Of a stretch of DNA of 5,877 nucleotides, positions 1-4,424 are shown in pieces (positions within the stretch are counted from its first letter, which is position 1; each line of letters starts with the position of its first letter). The position numbers were made by a program, and so were the translations under genes. The notes below the pieces were generated by a model. That model was not told where the DNA came from. It worked only from the letters and a program-made list of their open reading frames with translations, and did no database searches. Source of the DNA: an uncultured Clostridia bacterium (GTDB lineage Bacteria; Bacillota; Clostridia; Oscillospirales; Acutalibacteraceae); NCBI GenBank assembly GCA_947302895.1, contig CAMYWU010000103.1, forward strand, positions 1-5,877, given 5' to 3'.

Positions 1-216
1 AACGAAAATGAGCTTGCGAATTACTATTCATATAAAGGAAGAGAATTCCTTATAAGAAACGCTTCAAGGGATTGCCGAAACATCAGCTTTGAAGCCCTGA
101 GAAAATCAATTGACGTTTTGCAAAGAACCGATGAAATGATGAAATCAAGCACTATTGATAAAAGCATACTGCTTGAAGAAACAATTGCAAAGCTGCTCAT
201 ACTGAGAAAAGAATAG
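1..216 (+). CDS. holA: DNA polymerase III delta subunit, C-terminal end (partial)
   Basis: This is the last 71 codons of a gene whose start lies outside the window; the frame is open from base 1 to the TAG at 214-216. The delta subunit opens the beta sliding clamp as part of the clamp-loader complex in the cytoplasm. What is seen is a helical tail with the pattern typical of the delta C-terminal collar domain: an Arg/Ala/Ser/Arg stretch, then SFEALRKSIDVL, then a T-D-x-x-M-K-S-S segment equivalent to the family's 'aetDyxmKtg' signature, then a Leu-rich final helix (ILLEETIAKLLIL). This resembles the end of B. subtilis YqeN/HolA as I remember it. The catalytically informative AAA+ part is not visible. 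The next gene starts 3 nt after the stop, so the two are probably co-transcribed. The call rests on the C-terminal pattern only. Confidence 0.78.
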   Translation, partial: NENELANYYSYKGREFLIRNASRDCRNISFEALRKSIDVLQRTDEMMKSSTIDKSILLEETIAKLLILRKE

Positions 217-219
217 CAT

Positions 220-810
220 ATGGAAAAAATCAAAATCAGCCAGGCGGTTATTGTTGAGGGAAAATACGATAAAATCAAGCTTGAAAACATTATTGACGCT
301 TTCATTCTTGAAACAAACGGCTTCGGAATTTTCAAGGATAAGGAAAAGCTTTCTTTCATAAAAAAGCTTGCAGATGAAAGAGGAATTATTATTCTGACAG
401 ATTCAGACCATGCAGGCTTTATGATAAGAAATCACCTCACCTCCGCAATACCGAAAGAAAAGATAACAAATGTTTATATTCCCGATATTATGGGAAAAGA
501 AAAGCGCAAAACCGTCCCTTCTAAAGAGGGTAAAATCGGCGTTGAGGGAATGAGCAAGGAAATACTGCTTGAAGCGCTTAATAAAGCGAACATCAATTGT
601 GAAAGCATAGAAAAGGGCGAAGAAGTAACAAACTATGATTTATTTGAGCTCGGGCTTTCAGGAACGCCTAATGCAAAGCAAAACAAAAAGAAGCTCCTAA
701 AAAAGCTGGAGCTTCCAGAATTTCTTTCAACCTCTTCCCTGCTTTCATGCATTAATAATATGATGACAAGAGAAGAATTTTTAAAAATGGCAAAAGACGG
801 GATTGATTAA
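220..810 (+). CDS. RNase M5-like Toprim protein with DUF4093 C-terminal domain
   Basis: 196 aa. RNase M5 family enzymes cut double-stranded 5S rRNA precursors using a Toprim metal-binding active site. The Toprim domain spans roughly residues 7-110. The conserved Glu is E13 in VIVEGKYD, and the paired aspartates are D61 and D63 in LTDSDHAG. Further M5 hallmarks are ETNGFGIF (31-38) and GKIGVEGM (104-111). The C-terminal part (about 138-192: YDLFELGLSG, a Lys-rich stretch, LPEFLSTSSLL, TREEF) matches the pattern of the M5 C-terminal/DUF4093 domain. The active-site context is DSDHAG rather than the DPDxPG usual in RnmV, so it may be the clostridial paralogue and not the true 5S maturase; I therefore leave the symbol empty. 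It starts 3 nt after holA with only a weak upstream GAGAAAAG, which suggests translational coupling. ksgA, a common neighbour of rnmV, is absent. The stop codon sits inside the terminator hairpin shared with the next gene. Confidence 0.85.
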   Translation: MEKIKISQAVIVEGKYDKIKLENIIDAFILETNGFGIFKDKEKLSFIKKLADERGIIILTDSDHAGFMIRNHLTSAIPKEKITNVYIPDIMGKEKRKTVPSKEGKIGVEGMSKEILLEALNKANINCESIEKGEEVTNYDLFELGLSGTPNAKQNKKKLLKKLELPEFLSTSSLLSCINNMMTREEFLKMAKDGID

Positions 811-821
811 TCCCGTCTTTT
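792..821. terminator. Bidirectional intrinsic terminator shared by convergent genes
   Basis: Perfect 13-bp inverted repeat: the left arm is 792-804, the loop GATT is 805-808 and the right arm is 809-821. The core is GACGGGATT/AATCCCGTC, flanked by AAAA on the left and TTTT on the right, so transcripts from either strand end in a U-tract. The hairpin lies wholly within coding sequence on the + strand up to 810 and on the - strand down to 807. It contains both stop codons, which overlap in the self-complementary TTAA at 807-810. Confidence 0.9.
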
Positions 822-1490
822 TAATGTTTTTAAAGATGCCTTTTGTTCATCCGTTATACGGTAGCTTTCAACCGCCTTCTGAATAGCCTTATTATGAGTC
901 CATTTGTCAAGCGCTCTGTTTTCAATAAATGGGAGAGTTTTTTCATACTGCTTTGCAAGCGCCGTTGCAAAATACCATGCAACCATCATTTTGATATAGT
1001 ATTCCTCGCTCCTGATTTTGCTTACTGTTTTAAGATATTTTTCATTAAAATCCTTATCCAGAAAATGACACATCAGCATTCCGACACCGAAGCGCACAGT
1101 ATAGGTTTTTTCGCTTTCAATCCACTTATAAATATAGGGCAAAAGCGCCTCCTTGTTTTTAGAAAAGCATTTCGGGCGGAGCTGGTCGCAGGTTGCCCAG
1201 TTATCAACGAAAGGAAGAAAGCTCTCAACCTCGGCTATGCATTTATCAAAGCTTTTTTCAAGGCTGATAATAAAGGCGTGAAGCTGGTTTTCTTCAAAAT
1301 AATCGTGGGGCAAAGCACTTATAAACTCCTGCGCCTTTCTTTCCTTTACAAGCTCTTTTGCATACGCCCTTAAAACAGGGGTACGAACTCCGATAAAGCT
1401 TTCCTTTTTCAAATCAGGGGTCAGATTAGACTGAAAATCCCTGTATTTCAAATCCTGATTATCAAACAGATATTTCCTGATTTCATTCAT
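807..1490 (-). CDS. DNA alkylation repair enzyme (AlkD-like HEAT-repeat glycosylase family)
   Basis: 227 aa from the ATG at 1490-1488. AlkD-type proteins are HEAT-like helical solenoids that excise bulky or charged alkylated bases without flipping them. Visible landmarks (numbered from this start): SFIGVRTPVLR near 31-41, the VDNWATCDQL segment with W98 and D102, VRFGVGMLM with R133, YYIKMMVAWYF with W172, and a C-terminal WTHNKAIQKAVES motif. W98, D102, R133 and W172 line up with the catalytic W109/D113/R148/W187 of B. cereus AlkD, and the length fits the family. The frame stays open for 35 more codons upstream (to 1595), but that stretch is low-quality sequence running across the divergent coat-gene leader. 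The chosen ATG is preceded by GCGGTGATTGAA, a modest ribosome binding site. It is convergent with the Toprim gene and divergent from the coat pair. No convincing promoter is visible upstream. Activity on a specific lesion cannot be judged from sequence. Confidence 0.88.
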   Translation of the reverse strand: MNEIRKYLFDNQDLKYRDFQSNLTPDLKKESFIGVRTPVLRAYAKELVKERKAQEFISALPHDYFEENQLHAFIISLEKSFDKCIAEVESFLPFVDNWATCDQLRPKCFSKNKEALLPYIYKWIESEKTYTVRFGVGMLMCHFLDKDFNEKYLKTVSKIRSEEYYIKMMVAWYFATALAKQYEKTLPFIENRALDKWTHNKAIQKAVESYRITDEQKASLKTLKRRD

Positions 1491-1585
1491 TTCAATCACC
1501 GCTTTTATAATAGCACATTCAAAGATAATTAAAAAGGAATATTTTTCATGAACCCGTGCAGAATAATAAAGCGGAGGTGAAAGAA

Positions 1586-1759
1586 ATGACATCAAAAGAG
1601 CTTTTATACGTTGAGGATGCGCTCGGACACGAGCAGTATTTTCAGACCAAATGCAACGAGATTGTTCAGAACATTCAGGATGCTGAACTCAGAAACACTG
1701 TTCAGACTATGACGGGCAAGCATCAGCAGATTTTCAACAGCTTTTTAAATCTTTTATAA
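1586..1759 (+). CDS. Small spore coat protein, CotF-related (57 aa)
   Basis: 57 aa, predicted to be nearly all helical, with no signal peptide or membrane segment. The pattern KELLYVEDALGHEQYF near the N-terminus and QDAELRNTVQTMTGKHQQIF near the C-terminus resembles the short coat-associated proteins found immediately upstream of cotF-type genes in many clostridia. The role is inferred to be structural, in the coat layer made in the mother cell. The start is set by a strong ribosome binding site, GGAGGTG at 1573-1579, seven bases before the ATG; an in-frame ATG at 1556 lacks one. The next coat gene begins 9 nt after this stop and its ribosome binding site overlaps the stop codon, so the two are surely co-expressed. 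I found no convincing sigma-E or sigma-K promoter, although a TATAAT occurs at 1506-1511 without a good -35. Confidence 0.75.
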   Translation: MTSKELLYVEDALGHEQYFQTKCNEIVQNIQDAELRNTVQTMTGKHQQIFNSFLNLL

Positions 1760-1768
1760 GGAGTAATT

Positions 1769-2017
1769 ATGGACGACAGAAATTTAATGCAGGATATCCT
1801 CCTGCTTGAAAAAGGCGTTTGCGACCTTTATATGCACGGCGCTATTGAATCTTCAACCCAAAGCATTAACCAGACCTTTAAAACAGCACTTAATGATTCG
1901 CTTTGTATGCAGGACGATATCTATAAAAAGATGGAATCAAAGGGCTGGTATCAGACCGAACAGGCTGGACAGGATAAGATTGATACTCTTAAGCAGAAAT
2001 TCAGCAATATGCAATAA
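1769..2017 (+). CDS. CotF-domain spore coat protein (82 aa)
   Basis: 82 aa. The features are those of the Coat F family (PF07875): an N-terminal helix beginning DDRNLMQDILLLEKGVCDLY, then HGAIESSTQSI, then FKTALNDSLCMQDDIYKKM, and the typical GWY (residues 59-61) followed by a short charged helix ending QKF. CotF-type proteins are small, mostly helical components of the endospore coat. The ribosome binding site AAGGAG (1758-1763) overlaps the stop codon of the 57-aa gene and sits 5 nt before the ATG, so translation is probably coupled. The structured element at 2018 begins at the very next base after the stop. No other sporulation gene is visible in the window. Confidence 0.88.
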   Translation: MDDRNLMQDILLLEKGVCDLYMHGAIESSTQSINQTFKTALNDSLCMQDDIYKKMESKGWYQTEQAGQDKIDTLKQKFSNMQ

Positions 2018-2156
2018 CGGGACATCGAGGGTTCGTTTGCGAGCGCTGCCAGTGGCAGATGAAGCGAGCAATAAGAACTGCCGAACGGTCAAAATTTGTC
2101 GGCGCTCCAAGCCGATAACAAATTTTGGGTACCGTTGGTCGAACGCCGTCCCCTAC
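2018..2156. repeat. Highly structured palindromic intergenic element (REP/MITE-like)
   Basis: About 139 nt without coding signals, built from nested inverted repeats. The outer arms are GGGAC 2019-2023 with GTCCC 2148-2152 and GTTCG 2031-2035 with CGAAC 2140-2144. A long inner hairpin is formed by AACGGT 2084-2089 with ACCGTT 2131-2136, AAAATTTGT 2091-2099 with ACAAATTTT 2118-2126, and CGGC 2100-2103 with GCCG 2111-2114. A second small hairpin is CTGCC 2046-2050 with GGCAG 2054-2058. Its GC content is visibly higher than the neighbouring genes. The outer motifs (CGGGAC-TCGAG at one end, CGCCGTCCCCTAC at the other) resemble short palindromic repeats I recall as scattered in Oscillospirales genomes; that recollection is not proof. 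It could instead be a structured 3' UTR or small RNA of the coat operon. No target-site duplication is evident. Confidence 0.6.
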
Positions 2157-2185
2157 AAAAAAGAGGCTGTTTCAAACAGCCTCTT
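2157..2185 (-). terminator. Intrinsic terminator of nrdR
   Basis: Read on the - strand, a GC-containing stem (2185-2176 pairing with 2170-2161, core GAGGCTGT/ACAGCCTC, 5-nt loop) is followed directly by six Ts (2162-2157). It lies 9 nt beyond the nrdR stop codon. On the + strand the same hairpin is followed by AATACT rather than a T-tract, so it would be a poor terminator for the coat genes. Confidence 0.88.
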
Positions 2186-2194
2186 AATACTATA

Positions 2195-2638
2195 TTAAAG
2201 CTTTGAGAGCTCCTCACGGAAGGCTTCCGCACTATCGAACTCCTTATAAACAGATGCAAAGCGAACATATGCAACCTCATCGATTTCCTTGAGCTTTTCC
2301 ATAATGAGCTCACCGATTCTTGCACTTGTTACCTCTCTGTCAACAGAGGATTGAAGAGCTGCTTCGATTTCGGAAATCTTTGTTTCAAGCTCTGCAACAG
2401 TTACATGTCTTTTTTCGCATGCACGAAGCATTCCCTTGAGAATCTTATTTCTGTCGAATACCTCTCGGGACTTATCCTTTTTAATAACGATAATCGGAAC
2501 ATCCTCAATTATCTCATATGTTGTAAATCTTTTGCCGCACTGAAGGCATTCCCTTCTTCTTCTTATGCGTTCATTTTCATCCGTTGGTCTTGAATCAATT
2601 ACTTTGCTGTCCGTAAAAGAACAAAATGGGCATTTCAT
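2195..2638 (-). CDS. nrdR: Transcriptional repressor NrdR of ribonucleotide reductase genes
   Basis: 147 aa, the usual NrdR length. NrdR binds ATP/dATP and Zn and represses ribonucleotide reductase operons when dATP is high. The N-terminal zinc ribbon is complete: C3 and C6 in MKCPFC, then C31 and C34 in RECLQCGKRFTTYE, with the Arg-rich RIRRRR DNA-binding stretch at 24-29. The ATP-cone domain follows, from about residue 46 (VPIIVIKKDKSREVFDRNKI) to about 136 (VAYVRFASVYKEF). The start is the ATG at 2638-2636, preceded by GGAGGA (2651-2646) at 7-nt spacing. An open extension of 22 codons upstream is rejected because it runs through the predicted promoter. It is preceded by its own promoter and an NrdR-box-like site, and is followed by a strong terminator. 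No ribonucleotide reductase gene is in the window. Confidence 0.96.
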   Translation of the reverse strand: MKCPFCSFTDSKVIDSRPTDENERIRRRRECLQCGKRFTTYEIIEDVPIIVIKKDKSREVFDRNKILKGMLRACEKRHVTVAELETKISEIEAALQSSVDREVTSARIGELIMEKLKEIDEVAYVRFASVYKEFDSAEAFREELSKL

Positions 2639-2675
2639 ATCATATTCCTCCATAGAAAAAGTGATTACGAAAAGC

Positions 2676-2704
2676 ATTATAACACAAGATATAGAAAAAT
2701 GCAA
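2676..2704 (-). promoter_or_regulatory. Predicted sigma-A promoter of nrdR (extended -10)
   Basis: On the - strand there is a perfect -10 TATAAT (2681-2676) with an upstream TG at the extended -10 position (TGT-TATAAT). TTGCAT lies at 2704-2699 as a weak -35, with a 17-nt spacer. The expected start of transcription is near 2669, giving a leader of about 30 nt before the nrdR ATG at 2638, with GGAGGA inside it. Confidence 0.72.
2682..2697. promoter_or_regulatory. NrdR-box-like operator in the nrdR promoter spacer
   Basis: The 16-mer ACACAAGATATAGAAA matches the left half and centre of the palindromic NrdR box (pattern acaCwAtATaTwGtgt as I recall it). The right half ends GAAA instead of GTGT. 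It fills the spacer between the predicted -35 and -10 elements of nrdR, the position expected for repression by occlusion. The assignment is inferred; one arm is degenerate. Confidence 0.5.
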
Positions 2705-2717
2705 GTGTTTTCCTTTA

Positions 2718-2733
2718 CAACAATATATTGATT
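2718..2733. promoter_or_regulatory. Possible second NrdR-box-like palindrome
   Basis: The palindrome CAATATATTG (2721-2730) matches the core of the NrdR-box consensus, but the outer arms are imperfect. It lies just upstream of the nrdR -35. The centre-to-centre distance to the first box is 36 bp, not the roughly 31-32 bp expected for a cooperative pair, and the sequence is AT-rich enough to occur by chance. Confidence 0.25.
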
Positions 2734-2736
2734 AAA

Positions 2737-3630
2737 TTATTGCTTTTTGAGTTGGTTCGCCTTGTTATTGTAGATGAACATCCAAAGAGCCATTGCGCAT
2801 ATCATAATATAGCCCACAATCGATAGAATATCAGGAATCTGATGACCCAAAAACAGATAGCCCTCAATCGCAACAAAAACGATATTTGAATAATCATAAA
2901 TCGATATTTCTCTGCTTGGCGCATAGGTATATGCCGCAGTTATTCCAAACTGGCCGCCTGCTGCACAAACACCAACGAGAAGCAGATATACAAGCTGCTT
3001 TGTTGTCATCGGCTGGAAGCTGAGCAGCATAAACGGAAGAGTTACAACAATTGAAAACGCCGAAAAATGAAAAACTGTAAATCTCGGGTTTTCGCCGATA
3101 TTGCCCATATAACGAACGCAGGTATATGCCGCTCCCGCACCGATTCCGCCTATAAGACCGCAGATTGAAGGTATCAGCTCAACATTTGAAAGCGTTGGCT
3201 TAATAACAAACATTGCGCCGATAAACGCTCCGCATATTGCAATTGCCTGTTTCGGCTTAACCTTTTCCTTCAGGAATATTGCCGAAAACAGAAGTGTAAA
3301 AAACGGGCTGAGCTTATTTAGCATTGCTGCATCTGCGGTATGCGCCATATGAGTTGTTGCGTAGAAATTACCGTATACTCCGAGAAGTCCGACTGCCGAG
3401 CGTATAAAATGAAACGGCAGCGCACCCTTAACAGGCTTAAAGCTCTCGTGATTTTTAACCAATGTAAAAAGGGCAATAAAGAAAGCAACAAGATTACGGA
3501 AGAAAACCTTCTGGGCAACGGGAAGCTCGCCCGAAAGGTTTATGAATGAACTCATTCCGCTGAAACAAAGTGCGGAAAAGAGAATACATATAATTCCTTT
3601 AGTCTTGTTGCTTAGTTTTTTTACATTCAT
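2737..3630 (-). CDS. EamA/DMT-superfamily membrane transporter
   Basis: 297 aa, the usual size of a ten-helix drug/metabolite transporter with two EamA repeats. Hydrophobic segments are seen roughly at 12-32, 43-60, 75-93, 100-120, 127-145, 154-172, 184-204, 212-232, 244-262 and 268-288. The first repeat ends with the family-typical segment LNKLSPFFTLLFSAIFLKEKV, whose Lys/Glu pair closes the fourth helix; the second ends with VAIEGYLFLGHQIPD in the equivalent position. It is predicted to sit in the cytoplasmic membrane, and DMT proteins export or import small metabolites. The substrate cannot be read from sequence. The ATG (3630-3628) is only 2 nt after the stop of the TIM-barrel gene and has no clear ribosome binding site, so translation is probably coupled. 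No terminator is visible between this gene and nrdR, so read-through into nrdR is possible. Confidence 0.88.
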   Translation of the reverse strand: MNVKKLSNKTKGIICILFSALCFSGMSSFINLSGELPVAQKVFFRNLVAFFIALFTLVKNHESFKPVKGALPFHFIRSAVGLLGVYGNFYATTHMAHTADAAMLNKLSPFFTLLFSAIFLKEKVKPKQAIAICGAFIGAMFVIKPTLSNVELIPSICGLIGGIGAGAAYTCVRYMGNIGENPRFTVFHFSAFSIVVTLPFMLLSFQPMTTKQLVYLLLVGVCAAGGQFGITAAYTYAPSREISIYDYSNIVFVAIEGYLFLGHQIPDILSIVGYIMICAMALWMFIYNNKANQLKKQ

Positions 3631-3632
3631 AA

Positions 3633-4415
3633 TTAAAAGTTGTTTTCAAAGAATTTTCTGCTTGTTATAAGCTCGTTTTCAACATCGAAGCCCTTTGAAT
3701 AAATTTCAATAACATAGTCGCCTTTATAGCCGGCAGTATCCATTTCATCAAACAGGCGTTTAAAATCGAAATTGCCCCTTCCCGGCGGCAGACAGTCAAA
3801 ATCTGAATTGCTGTCGCTGATATGAATATGAACAATTTCATTTTTCATCTCATCAAGCACTTCAAACGGGCTGTATCCCGAACGGATAGCCTGCTTGATA
3901 TCAAAAATCATCTTAAAATCATCGCCAAGAGACGCTCTCATATCCTTTAAGAACTCCAGATCCTCGGAAAGAAAGCGAACAACGTTTTCCTGGCAAACGC
4001 TTATTCCCTCCTGCTTTCCGAGCTCGATAAGCGAATTAAAGCGCTCGAAATAAAGCTCCCTTGGAACATCACGCTTCTGCCTTGCAAGAGCGCCGTGGAT
4101 AACAACAAATTTTGCTCCGAGCATTGCAGCCGCTTGAAAATGCTTTTTATATAAATCTATATAATCATCGTATCTTCTTTGGTACTCTCCGAAAATGCAG
4201 GTGTTTTCCAGCGATGAAGAAAAAGGGTGCACCGATAAAACCTCCAATCCCGAAGCGTCTGCCTGCTTTTTCATTTCCGAAACGAAATCAGGCTCGAGCT
4301 CGCTTGGGGAGTTGAAGAATATTTCAGCCTTTTTAAATCCTGTTTCAATAACCTTTTCAAGTGATTTTTCCGTTTCAAGCGGATAAAAGCACGAGGTTGA
4401 AGCGCCGATATTCAT
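3633..4415 (-). CDS. Sugar phosphate isomerase/epimerase-like TIM-barrel protein
   Basis: 260 aa, typical for the xylose isomerase-like/AP endonuclease 2 TIM-barrel family (PF01261), which includes sugar epimerases, hydroxypyruvate isomerase and inosose dehydratases. Barrel-strand motifs occur in order: GASTSCF at the N-terminus, KAEIFFNS, VLSVHPFSSS, AKFVVIHGA, ISVCQENV (metal-ligand Glu), KMIFDIKQAIRSG (Asp), IVHIHISDSNSDF (His and Asp), LPPGRGNFDF, and YVIEIYS (final Glu). These Glu/Asp/His/Glu positions fit the usual divalent-metal site, so the fold looks intact. I chose ATG 4415-4413 because AAGG, overlapping the aminotransferase stop, sits 7 nt upstream; an in-frame TTG immediately before it is less likely. 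It lies 9 nt after the aminotransferase and 2 nt before the transporter, so it is the middle gene of a probable operon. The exact substrate is unknown. Confidence 0.85.
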   Translation of the reverse strand: MNIGASTSCFYPLETEKSLEKVIETGFKKAEIFFNSPSELEPDFVSEMKKQADASGLEVLSVHPFSSSLENTCIFGEYQRRYDDYIDLYKKHFQAAAMLGAKFVVIHGALARQKRDVPRELYFERFNSLIELGKQEGISVCQENVVRFLSEDLEFLKDMRASLGDDFKMIFDIKQAIRSGYSPFEVLDEMKNEIVHIHISDSNSDFDCLPPGRGNFDFKRLFDEMDTAGYKGDYVIEIYSKGFDVENELITSRKFFENNF

Positions 4416-4424
4416 CAAATTACC

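Noticed and set aside
24..359. - strand open frame of 111 codons opposite holA and the Toprim gene
   Set aside because: It lies antisense to two well-supported genes, has Ser/Leu-rich composition typical of the reverse strand of AT-rich coding DNA, and shows no recognisable domain.
843..1373. + strand open frame of 176 codons opposite the alkylation-repair gene
   Set aside because: It is antisense to a gene with intact catalytic residues, and its translation shows no domain pattern.
1506..1511. TATAAT box upstream of the coat genes
   Set aside because: There is no acceptable -35 at 16-18 nt and no extended -10, and coat genes are expected to use sporulation sigma factors; probably AT-rich coincidence.
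1537..1567. Sigma-E-like promoter for the coat genes (GAATATT as -35)
   Set aside because: The -35 match is good, but the region at -10 distance (CAGAATAA) is a poor match and transcription would start inside the ribosome binding site.
1491..1595. 35-codon upstream extension of the alkylation-repair reading frame
   Set aside because: The extension has no family-like sequence, crosses the leader and ribosome binding site of the divergent coat gene, and the downstream ATG at 1490 gives the normal AlkD-like length.
1806..2198. + strand open frame of 130 codons overlapping the CotF-type gene
   Set aside because: It is a frame-shifted shadow of the coat gene continuing into the structured repeat; it has no ribosome binding site and no family pattern.
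2639..2704. 22-codon upstream extension of nrdR
   Set aside because: It covers the predicted promoter and ribosome binding site; NrdR proteins begin at MxCPxC, which matches the ATG at 2638.
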